Assembly: GCA_026413225.1 (NCBI GenBank)
Contig: CM048553.1
Span: 140,438,690 to 140,502,689, forward strand
Direction of reading: 5' to 3'
Source of the DNA: Otis tarda
Taxonomy: Eukaryota > Chordata > Aves > Otidiformes > Otididae
DNA: 64,000 nt
Part shown: positions 43,158-54,500 of the stretch, in pieces
How the letters are laid out: each line of letters begins with the position of its first letter
Numbering within the stretch: the stretch's first letter is position 1
Notes under the pieces: model-generated
Seen by the model: the letters and a program-made list of their open reading frames with translations, nothing else
The model's database searches: none
Told to the model about the DNA's origin: nothing
Position numbers and translations under genes: made by a program

Positions 43158-46100
43158 TCAGGCTGAAGCATCTTGGAGGGGTCCCTGAATGGCAATAGCT
43201 TCAATCTCAACTTGGGCACCCTGTCAGAAAACAATGATGAAACATTAGGAATTTAATACATCCAATTGCTTCATAAAATAGATATATAACACAACCTTGT
43301 AAGAACAGAGTGACATTTGAGGGAGATTATACTTCTAGTAGTTCTATTACTGATTTAGCAATGTTAAGCAATAATGAAAATTCACTTTACTCTTCTTTCA
43401 GTATCGTGATCCCTTATTATCTAGTGTTGTAGCCATCTGCCACCATACAGAAATGTGTGTCTCATTTTCAGATCTCCTATGTGTGGGAAAATGACTGGTA
43501 TACTTAGAAACAAAAACTAAATACTTCAGTTTCTTCATTAAAATAATTGCAATTCAAGCTATCCCAAAATAAGAAAAACTATCAGAATGCTTTGGAAATA
43601 AAGAGTTTCAGAAAAATCATTTTTTTGTAGGCAGAAAAGTGACACTTACTTTTGGCAATGCAGCAACCTGATAGGCTGCTCTGGCTGGGAAGTTTGTCTT
43701 GAAAACTGTAATTTAAACAGAAACATCCATCAATCATATCACTTTGCTTAATAAAACACAATTAAAGTCATCTGTATAAAATGCAGTCATTGGAATGGTT
43801 TCAGGTGCAAGGCTACAAGACATATAGTATTTGTGCCAGCTATTGATTCCCACTTGTTAGTTTTTTTCGTCACTGATTGCCCTAACATCTCAGCGAGCTA
43901 CCATTCATCACCAAGAAGGCAGCTACAGTGGTGATCTAGTGGCCAGTGATAATTGCACTCCGCTGACATGCAGTGGCCTTAACACCAACTTGTCTGGAAA
44001 AGAAAGATTAAATCAGAATGGTGATCATCCAATTGCAAAGACCAAGGAGTGGGAGAGTGCTCTTTCACAGACGGAGCAAGAGGGACAAAGAAGCCCCTGC
44101 TAAAAGAGTCATGAGCAGGGATCCCAGATTTGCATAAAGTCAATAGGGGGCCAACCTTACTCATATCAAAGGAAGGCAGAGGAAAGGTAGGCCCTTGACC
44201 TATTCCTCTGTTCCCAATTAGGCCTGGTGCTCAAGGATACTAAAAGAATATGGGGTGAGGAGCAGGAAGGGTATTGGTCAAGATACAAGAGCTGAATTTA
44301 TAGAATCATAGAACAGTTCAGGTTGGAAGGGACCTTTAAAGATCATCTAGTCCAACCCACCCCACCCTGCCATGGGCAAGAACATCTTTCACTAGATCAG
44401 GTTGCTCAAAGCCCCATCCAACCTGGCTTTGAACACTTCCAAGGAATCTGCATAATTAAATGAAAGTTTTACTAGTGACAGTTAACACTAGGCTCAGAAG
44501 TGTTAATTTCAGGGTTCTGCACTGACAAGGCAGGATAACTCAGTCAAAGAACAGCAACAGCTACTTTATTGAACTACAGGTAGGAGGCAATGAGTAACAC
44601 AGTATCCAGCTGGTCTGTTTTTACCCTGCTAAAGGCCACACAATTCCATTTTGACATGCAGAAGACTGTGTTGACAGCTCATCAATAAGAGACTTAATTC
44701 AAGACCGGATGTTGCTATCTAATTAAAACCCAAAGCTATATAAATAAGGAACTTACGTGCATACTCTCCCAAGTTCTTCTGCACAGTATAGCTCACTGGA
44801 ATCATCTACTTCAGTCTACATTCAGTTTTCTTAAACAAGTTTTTTGGTTGTTCCCCTCCCCCCCCCAAGTGGAGGAGCATGGCTCATTCTTGTGTAAAAA
44901 AAAAGCCCTGTCCCATAACAATAACCCACAAATCAAAGATGCAAACAGACTTTAAAGAAATGGAGATACAAAATCTGAAATTAAGCATTTGAAGGCTGCC
45001 TGCAGTTGAATTATATTAGGGACAACACAATATCTATCAGGGTAAAGAGGCACAGAAGATCAACCTGTAGGGACAGCAGGAGATGATCTTCACATGACAG
45101 TGAGTTAGTGAGATGGTAGGACACAAGTGCACAAGAAATTGGGCTGTGCTTGAACTGGTGCTTGCAAGTAATTTTTTTTAAATGTTATATTTCTACTGGA
45201 ATCTCAAGGAATCTAGAACTACATCACCTGAGTCACAAAAACACTTAGCTTACTGTGAAAATAGTTTGTTCCACAAGCCATACTGGTAAAACAGAAAAGA
45301 TCTACTTACATTGTTTGTAAACATCATTAATATCATTGAAGTCCTTCATGTCTGCCATCAAAACTGTAGTCTTCACAACTAGAAATTACATAACTGCAGT
45401 TATTTTAGACTTCTGACTTGTATACAAAAGTTGAAAATCTTTAGTGCATTTCTTGCTTTTATTTCATAAATGTCTCTCCAGTGTTCTAAACATTTTGAGG
45501 AGTTTTGCAAACAGATATTGGCCATTATAGCTACCACCTAGAGAACCACCTTAAAAAAACCAAACATCAAAGTACCTGGTACATAATGCGAGTTTAAAGA
45601 ATTAGACATTCCTGACCAGCTCTGAAAATACCTGTTTTAAATTTCATTCTAAGCCCAATTCTTTCTAAAGGCACAGAACTGATAAGCAGATCAATTAAAA
45701 AAGCTGTTGTAAGCCAACTGCTGGCAATAAATTATATCATATATAATATCTGCTGCCAAAAAGTCCAATAAAAGGCCTGAAAAATATAGTCAATGCTAGA
45801 ATTTTTTACCCATGTCTGCCCAAGCCAACATTAATCCTGGTTTGGCTCCACTATTAGAGTATTTCCCCCCTAAAAAAGTATTGAAACTGCTTAGACTATT
45901 AATACCATAGATAGAAATCTGCTTTTACCTGGAGCAATGCCCAGGATGCTTAAAATGCCTGTAGTCAGTTACAGCTCTGTCTACACCTGAGCCTCCCCTG
46001 TTAGTGTTAAAATATTAGTACCATGGGCAGAAAATTTTGTTGAAAGGCAGTGTTCCATCAACAACCATTGCAACAACTTGCATGTTGATTTATTTCTTTT

Positions 46101-49100
46101 ACATTTTAACCCAGACTCATTATTCCTTTTGTTTCTTGCAGCTATGAGTAACAACTGAATGTTTGGCAAACAGAGCTTTCCCCCCCGCTCTCCCCCCACC
46201 AAAGGTCACTTCATTTTTTTAAATCTAGGTAAAAACAACCATTTGTTTGCTACCGTCACAGCAGCACTTACCGTTGCCATAGTCACAGCCTGCAGCTTTC
46301 AGGATCTCTCCCATGTTTTTTAGAGCCTAATGAAAAATGAGACAAAAATCTTTAACTAATCAGCTGGGTTGTATTTAGGCAAGTATGAAAATCACAGAAT
46401 AGTTTGGGTTGGAAGGGACCTTTAAAGGTCACCTCGTCCAACCCCCTGCAAGGAGCAGGGACATCTCCAACCCGATCAGGTTGCTCAGAGCCCCGTCCAA
46501 CCTGGCCTTGAATGTTTCCAGGGATGGGGCATCAACCACCTCTTTGGGAAACCTGTGCCTGTGCTTCACCACCCTCATTGTAAAAAATTTCTTCCTTATA
46601 TACAGTCTAAGTCTACCCTCTTTTAGTTAAAACCATTGTCCTATCACAACAGGCCCTGGTTAAAAGTTTGTCCCGATCTTTCCTGTAAGCTCCCTTTAGG
46701 TACTGGAAGGCTGCTATTAGGTCTCCTTGAAGCCTCGTCTTCTCCAGGTTGATGAACAAAATATGAGTTGTAATGGCTACATACATGTTATAATATGTTT
46801 ACCCAGCAAATCTTCAACAATCCTCAGTGGATAAGCAAAATCAGAAATTAATAAAAGAGAGCTTCTAATGAACCACAAATATGAAACCATCCATTCATTA
46901 GATGTAAATGCCTGATGCAGCTCCATCTCACCCTATTACCTCATACCATCTCTTTGCTGCTGGGGGAACAAATCTTTCCTTGACTCAAGCGAGGGTTTTT
47001 ACAGGGGCCTGAACCTTTGTTACAAACATTGATTCTTTCCTACATGAAATACAGATTCCTCCCCTAACCTCTAAGTTGTTTGAGTGGAAAATGACAAGGT
47101 TAGGACGGAATAATTTCCTCCTGCTTTTCCCTCATCTTGGAAGATGCGAGATGTGCTCTCTAGGTCTCTTAAATTTCTCGTAAGTCCATGTTTAACTAAG
47201 CACATGCCAACTCCACTACAAGTTTATTGCTAGAAGACATCTTACCTGCTTAGCTTCCTCCTTTGCCCCTCCAGAGACAAGCTGCCCGGTGGAAGGTTCT
47301 ATACCTATCTGTCCTGCAATGTACATCGTCCGGTCTACCAGCACCGCTTGGCTGAAAACATAAGTGACATTTTAGGTTTAATGTTTGCCATCAAAACATT
47401 TAACTATCTGAAAGTACATTTAACTTTTTCTTCAGTAGTTTATATCTCAGGAAGACAGATGACTGAGGTTATGCATGCGCAAGTCCATACACACGTTCAA
47501 TCTTCTTATGCTTTGGAAGAGCTGGGATTAGACCACCTGTGGAAGCACATAGCTACATTAGCACAGCTCTGTTTTGGAGGTAATAAACCCTGTTTCTTGC
47601 AAAGGCACAAGGTATGAGCTCCACAACACAACACTAAACACAGCTACACAGCTTCCACACTGCAGATAGCACAGAGGGGAGGCAGAGTAACTAAACATTT
47701 TTTGCACCTGCCCAGATAAATATTCCACCTTTTGCCACCATCTACATCTCAGCTGCAGAGCAATAAAGAAATGGAGAAAAAAAATAAAAGAAAAATCAAA
47801 AGAGGGTTGATTAGAAAATTTAACATTTTTCTTCTCAAACAGGCACCATGATAATGAGTTACAGCTGTGAGTTGAAGCCCTGCACACTGGTTCTCCAGCA
47901 ATATTCCTCCAGAGTCATGAGTTTGGGCAGTCAGCAAAATACCTTGATCACTCACTTCCCAGAACAATAATTCTCCTCTCACCAAACAACCTGAGTGACC
48001 TGTTGGCTGGGTTAATTCAGATGAATGCAGAATCCAAGCTACGTGCAAAACATTTTTATATAAATGTCAGGTGTGTTTTTGCTGAAGTAGAGTTGGCAAT
48101 TATTAATGCCTCTAATTACCACAAAGAGATTAAAAGATTAAAACAAAGATTTAAGCTAGCTAGCAAATATTATGCAAGAGACATAATTTGCCTCTCTTCA
48201 GCTGGTAATTAAAAATATTTTAAAGAAATCTGAAAAAAATTATTTTGAAAGTGTTTGTGGTATGTCAACATTGCTTTTCTTATCTCTTCCCACTCCACAA
48301 GAAAGTGCATTGTTTTGACAGTTCAACAACTCTCTCAAGTTACACAAACTAGAGTTAGGCACCTCTCTGAAGTATCTCAATTAGGAGGTCAGCTTCCATT
48401 TAATGTCAATGGAGAAAGAAAGGGACTTTTTCAGAGGAGAACATTTTTATTACATCTCTTCTCTTAACTGAGACTAACTCAATTGGATTGGCTCAATCCA
48501 TTGACTTCACAGGGGACCACCTTAATTTAGGGACTAGGTAAAATGTTAGGCAATACGAACAGTGCCATCGCTCCCATCTTTCCTTTTACCTGTCCTACAT
48601 TCTCCTGTAATTTCATAAGGGGGAAAAAATAGCCAGCAACTTATCTGATATAGGAAAATATCTTAGGTGGTGATTTATTTTTTCTGTCATCAACTAACAA
48701 AACTGGAGTAAATTGCAAAACTACAGTATTTAAATAAGATAAACTAATGAATGAAGTAGCTTTCTAGCTAATGCAGTCTTGTTGATAGAAAGTGTGTATG
48801 TGAATCAAACACATACGCCTCTAATTTTATTTTCTTTCCTACCATGTCCTGCTTTGTTTGAGCCACAGGCCCTCAGACCACAAACTTCTGTTTGAAGCAC
48901 AGAGAACCATGCAACAAGAAGGTATGAGCTCCCTATGGAGAGAAAAAAAAAAAAAAAAACCAAAAAAACTAAAAAAGGAGAGAGATCTTGTACTACTTAT
49001 TATAAAGCAAACCATTTATCCCAACAATGGCTTTTGGACAGTGCCAAATCACAAATAATTGGGCGGGGGGGGGGGGGGGGTTGGATCCTCTTGTCTACTT

Positions 49101-50926
49101 TTCAACTGTCTTCTCTTGGTATGCTTACCAGTGGAATCCTCCATTCACTGAGACTATTAACAATTTACCAGCTAAAGGGTATACTTCTACTGCAGTCAAA
49201 TGCATGAGTGAAGCCCAGAGAAACTTCAATTGCACAAACCTCAATCACAGTTTAACTGCAGACATATCCCACAACTAGGGTCAATCGTAGCTACTCTTTA
49301 ATCTCTGATTCAGCAGAGATCTGAGCGTGTGCCTGAGGTCATTCACATTTCAATATACCTAAGCGGATGGACATTATGACCTTAGAAGAACATCATCCAT
49401 GAAAGCCATGGTGTTAAGAAGCATGCTCTCTAAAGACAAGGACTGCAAAGTTAAGCAGATCTTCTTTACACAAATGATCATCGATTAATACAAGAACAGT
49501 ACCTCTGCTGTGTCTTTTAAAAAGTTTAATATCATTAATGAGATGTAGATATATACACACACACTCAGACATATGAGTCTTTTTATATATCTATCTACCT
49601 ACCTATATCAAGGTACTGGAAATTGGATGCAATGAAAGAAATATAAGAATATATTAAAAATAGGTGACCAAAAAGCATACTGAAGGGCTATAGCAGAACC
49701 AGAAATGCAGCCCATGTATCCCAATTCTTCATTCCCTATTAAGCCCTCATTCTTCTGTTACCATGATCAGACTCCACAGCAGAGATGCAGCAGTTACTTC
49801 TTGTGCAACTTTTGCTCACTGGACTTTGACAAGTTTACCAAAACCTGATAAACCAAGTTAGTGATAAACTTATTGATGTCAGACCCTATTAATATTATAC
49901 TATTAATATTATATACTATTAATAGGCTGCATAATAAACAGTATTTCATCAAGAATTATCAATAAGCACAAAATGTTGGAGTGCAGTTAATCCACAACAG
50001 AAGCAGAGAGCTATGTTGAAGGCTAGGCCAGTTGGTACGTGTGCGTGTAAGCAGCTGAAGAGTTGTTGCTTTCCCGTGCCTTAGATGTTCTCCCATCTAC
50101 AAGTGATGCCAGGCTCCTGGCTGCAATCCACCAACAGTTTATTGTTTACAGAAGTTAACCTTCATGTCATGTCTCTCTGCTTCTACACTTTGTACTTCTC
50201 CATCTTTATAATTCCTCCAAAGAGCACACAGTTTGAAGCTCAGAAAGCTCAGTTTCAGACTAACTGAGACAAAAACACACCTAAGATGTTACAAATGGAA
50301 AAGCTTAAACCAAATGAATCTGTGTTTACATTGGGAAAAGACAGCCTGAATGCAGAATTTAAAAGTTTGCACTATCAGAGTCTGCTATAGTTACTGAACA
50401 TTTTTTTTCACATCCAAATAGCAAAAAGAAGCCTTTCTCCAATTAAAACTGGGATTTTTTTTTTTTTTAAATAAATTAAATTACAGCACTTGCCCCTCAC
50501 TTGCCTGTGCCACCTGCTCTGTCTAGGCAAGCATTTTTCCCTTGAGAGGAATCATTCTTTCTCTCGAGGACTGCTCATCACTAGTTTCAGAATTATTTCC
50601 CCAAACTGGCTTTCTGAGAGACATTTAAAACCTCACCTGAAGCGCTCAGGTCGCACCCCCTCGCCGGGCGGTCAGGCTGGTTTGCTGCCGGATGCCGGGG
50701 GGGTTACTGAGGAGGAGACCCGTCCCTGCCCACCCCCCGGGGCAGGCCCACTCCCACCACAGCCCCCACGGCTGCCTGACAAACCCTCCCTCCCGTCCAG
50801 AGACCGGCAAAACCCGCTCCCGCTCCTTCCAAGAAACCCCCCTCCCCCGCTAAGGCCATACCTGTAGGGACCCAGCGCAGCGGGGGCCTTAGCAGTACTG
50901 ATTATTTTCTTCACCAGCGAGGCCAT
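43158..50926 (-). CDS. RIDA: 2-iminobutanoate/2-iminopropanoate deaminase (reactive intermediate deaminase A)
   Basis: RIDA (HRSP12, UK114) of the YjgF/YER057c/UK114 family hydrolyses reactive enamine/imine intermediates made by PLP enzymes to keto acids and ammonia; the family acts as a homotrimer in cytosol and mitochondria. Six exons on the minus strand: 50862-50926, 47246-47351, 46272-46326, 45310-45378, 43650-43705 and 43158-43220 (stop 43158-43160). They sum to 414 nt, giving 137 aa, the same length as human. The start MASLVKKIISTAKAPAALGP matches the family N-terminus; the frame is open a little further upstream but has no earlier ATG. Then come QAVLVDRTMYIAGQIG, ALKNMGEILKAAGCDY and NFPARAAYQVAALPK, with the catalytic-site arginine at residue 107, and VEIEAIAIQGPL near the end. 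All splice sites are GT-AG. It shares its promoter with POP1. Confidence 0.97.
44300..44445 (-). mobile_element. CR1 LINE, short 3' fragment
   Basis: TAGAATCATAGAACAGTTCA, GGTTGGAAGGGACCTTTAAA and AACCTGGCTTTGAACACTTC form an inverted CR1 3' end of about 145 bp. It lies in RIDA intron 5, sense to the gene. Confidence 0.93.
46391..46750 (-). mobile_element. CR1 LINE, about 360-bp 3' fragment
   Basis: ATCACAGAATAGTTTGGGTT through CTTGAATGTTTCCAGGGATG to CTCGTCTTCTCCAGG, an inverted CR1 3' end. It lies in RIDA intron 2, sense to the gene, only about 65 bp upstream of exon 3 on the gene strand. The open frame at 46409-46630 is a shadow of it. Confidence 0.94.
47352..50861 (-). other. RIDA: RIDA intron 1
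   Basis: A 3.5-kb intron. It contains a poly-A run near 48942-48959, a 16-G homopolymer at 49065-49080, a TA/CA plus CTAC-type low-complexity run near 49545-49605, and an AT palindromic cluster (ATTAATATTATA repeated) near 49888-49925. No exon or RNA gene is recognised. Confidence 0.55.
49065..49080 (+). repeat. 16-G homopolymer
   Basis: An uninterrupted run of 16 G, preceded by GGGC. Runs like this form G-quadruplexes and are error-prone in sequencing, so the length given here may be inexact. Confidence 0.85.
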
Positions 50927-51560
50927 AACTGCCGCGGCTGCCAAGCCCCCTCCTCTGCCCTCTCTTCAGTGTCCCGCCAGCTGCTGCTTCCCCCGCCCCC
51001 TCCCTGCGCGCTCTACCGCCCCGCAGAAGTACCTGGGAAATGTAGTCCCTCGGGTGGCTGGAGTTGCGTCAGGCGCATGCGCGGTGCGGAGGGTTGGGCG
51101 GCCGCGTGTGGTGGGTGGAGGCCGCGTGGCGGGTGAATACCGGGCCAGTGCACGGCCCCTCAACCCCTCTCCGTCAACCCTCCCCGTTACGGGGGGGCTC
51201 GGCGGTTTCCGTCAGGCGCCTTCAGGCCCTCCTGAAGGGCGGGTTGGTGGGCCCCTCCTCTCCGCGCACCTCCCGGGGCCCTGCTGGAGATGTCTGGGGC
51301 GAGGGAGAAGAAGCGGGCCAGGAAGATGAGGAACCAGCCGGCCAGCGTCACCCTTCCCGCCGAATCGGGGCCGTTCCCCGGCGGCGGGAGCAGAGCCTGC
51401 CCGCCCCCAGGTAAAGCTGGGGGACCCCCTAGCCAAGGCCGGGGTGGGTGACCGCGGGGGGGGGGGTGTGTGTGTGTGTGTGTCGCCCCCCCCCCACCTA
51501 GGGCTGCGTGTCCCCGTCGCCTCAGCCCCGGCGGCCGGCGAGGCATAGCCGGTGTGGGAA
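50640..51560. promoter_or_regulatory. Bidirectional CpG-island promoter of RIDA and POP1
   Basis: RIDA (minus, ATG at 50926-50924) and POP1 (plus, ATG at 51290) are head-to-head with 363 bp between start codons, inside a single CpG island. The interval holds CTGGGAAATGTAGT at 51033-51046, whose reverse complement ACTACATTTCCCAG fits the ZNF143/THAP11 element. It also holds GCGCATGCGC at 51073-51082, a perfect NRF1 palindrome. No TATA box is evident. The motif combination is typical of CpG-island promoters of housekeeping genes, and shared regulation of the two genes is inferred. Confidence 0.85.
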
Positions 51561-54500
51561 CAGCCCAGGGCTGTGTCCCCTGCCGTTGGCTCCTCTAGCC
51601 CAGTTTCTGCCATAAATCTCGTTAAGACACAGTTCTCTGTATCATCACTTCGATTACATGACAAATCCTTATCCACCCGCTGCCGTTTCTGGCCTTAAAA
51701 TGAATTTGGATATTAGACTTCATCCAGTGACCTCTTTTCTCTCTCTGTCGTACCTGGGAGCTGCAGGAAGAAGCTGGTTTAGCCTTCTGGCCCTATGGTA
51801 AATGCACTGGTTTTCCACCAGATCAGCATGCCCAGCCAGTTTGTCTTTTGGCCCTTGTGGCTCCTATGTCTATGGAAGAGTATTGGCAGGAGACAGTGAG
51901 GCATTTCCCTAAAATGGCAGCGTTGCTAGGTGGCTGCCAGAGCATTAGGTAACCTTTGCAGCTGAAGACTGAAGGATCCTGTCGACCTGTATGCAGGCTG
52001 CTTTTTTTAGTCTGTGTGGTTCAGCTTGGATCCTGTATGCCTCAGTCGGACTTCGATTCCCTCTCCCTCACCTTCCTGTTTTTTTGGGTGTTTTTGTTTT
52101 TTTTTTTTTTCACCTGTGTCGTTTTCAGAGGAAAAAAAAAGGCACGTGCAAGAACAGAGTCTGTTACTATGAGGCCTTCAGAAGTTGGCAAATTGTGTCT
52201 TTGTGGTTGAACAAAAAATGCTGAGGTGTCACTGTGTATGTGAGTGACTGAAGAGTTTCTAAGCAGACACAATGACATAGCAAATTATGGTCAGCCCTGT
52301 CTGAAGATTTTGGAATATCGTTAAAGGAGTACTGCCAGATTAACACAGTTTTCTAACTTTCTTTGTAGCAGGGAACTTCTAAGATTACGTGGTTGTTGTT
52401 TTCTCTCCTCTTGAATGCACACATTTTCATCCATATAACATTCTTCTGTAGCGTTAGTGAGTATTTCAATTTCATATAGCTATTTTTTAGAAACAGGAAA
52501 GCAAAAAAATCTAAGTAGGAGCTATAAAACTGTGAATCTACATAGTACCTGAAATAATTTAATTTTTCTTTAGGTATTAAGTCAGTCTTTTGAAACACTT
52601 TACCATCTTCTGATTAAAATATTTAGTTCTTCCATTCTTAGGCTAACTTGATAGCAAAAGGGTATGTTTGTGATATGAGTTGATTGCTGTCCAGTTACCC
52701 TCACACGATTGACTTGGGCTGTAGGTCTATGCAGATTTGCTGACTGAGACAGCATCCGTCCCTCTCTCCCAGCTGTTTCCATTTCACCTTCACCTCACTG
52801 TCTGGCCAGTGCTGCTCTCAGCCATGTGAAGAACCCAGATCGGGGAGTTATTCCATGTAAAAACTAACTTATGTTTCCACCTCAAATTATTTTTTTCGTC
52901 TGAATTACTGCAGTTATGCATGATGTGTGCTTGCATCGAGGCTGCAACAGCATTGCTGCTGAAAATAAAACTTCAGCTTCATGCTATTTTGAAATGGAAA
53001 AAGGAGGTTCCTTGCCATTTTAACTTCACATAAGTTGAGGCTACTGGAGGTAAATCTACTCCTTGCTGTTCCTCATGCCAATGACAGCATTTTTAGGACA
53101 ATGTGATAGGCTTGTTTAAAAAGCTGATCAACTTGAAAACTGATTCTTTTAATTTCTTACCACACTTCTCCTGACACACAGGTTGCTTTTCACTAGAGGA
53201 GCGCTCTGAACTATATGGCCCCATGTTCCCTCAAGCACTCATCTTGTTGCAGTGGGTGGGGTGGTGGAAATGGCTGTTTGGGCCTTTTTAAGTCCAGTTG
53301 TCCAGCATGAGCTGCCTGAGAACCATATCTCATGTTGTACTAGAAATCCTAACCAGGACTTAAGTGAGTAGGTTGAATATGAACTAATCTTTAAATATGG
53401 ACTTCAAGGCCCTCTTAAACTTGAAGTACTGTTGGGTGGTTATCACTCTTGAAAGGTATTTCTGTATCTGAGGAAGCTTACTGTAGACTTCAGTTATTTT
53501 ATTGAAATATTGATTTAAGTGCTTGTACCAGAAAAGTAACTTAACTGCACCAACATATATGTATCATGCTTACCTTAGTTATTGCTTTAACAGAAATGCA
53601 TGTAAGTGAGGTGAGAATACATTTGCTTATGGGGAAAAAAAAATAAAGTGACAAGAGGGAAAAATACTACCTTTGCTGGTTTGGTACTAGAGCCCTGACT
53701 AGACAATAGTAAAAATAACTGCTGATGTTGTGTAGACCAATTTTAGTCAGGTATTTCCTGTTGAGTGTGATGGAGTGTTGGAGGCAAAGTCTGGATTGGA
53801 TACCACTTTCAGAATGTGCAAAAGTTACTTAATCTACTGCATGCTTGCTGCAGGACAGCACAAAATTTTTATTTCTTCCTATAAAAAAGAACTTAATTCT
53901 TCTGATTTCTGATTGCTTTTTCAGTTATGTATATATTAAATATAGTAGGAGGAATGTACAATGCAATCTTATTACGAAAGACTGTGTATTATCAGTTACT
54001 CAGACTGCTTTGCATTTCTGTTACCTCTATTAATCTCTAAACCCTCCAGGAGATGTTCGTTCTGAGCACCAGTATCAGCAGCAGAAATTTTCAAATCAGT
54101 CATCTGGACCTTCTTACAGGAAAGACCAGTATTTTTCAAAAGGGCAAAATAGGGGAGAGAGAGACAGAGGAAGAGGAGGATTGCAAGGAGGACGCCAGAG
54201 TGTTTCTGGGGAAATGCCAAAATACATAACAGGTTTGTATGTAAGAAAAAGGTCATAATTTATATGTTTAAGGCAATTTGCTAGTGAAGAAGTTTGCTGT
54301 CTTTCTTTGGTTTTGTGCAAGACCAAATATTAGAACTAATGCTGTGTTCTTATGTTTTTCCTCATTTTCTCCAAAATACATTACATTTAGTATTTTTATA
54401 CTAAAATGGATCACCAACTCTTCAATGAGTCCTTTCAGACTTCTGAGTTGGAAAGTAATGCTTGTAATGAGGGATATGCATTTTTACTTGCTTGTAATGA

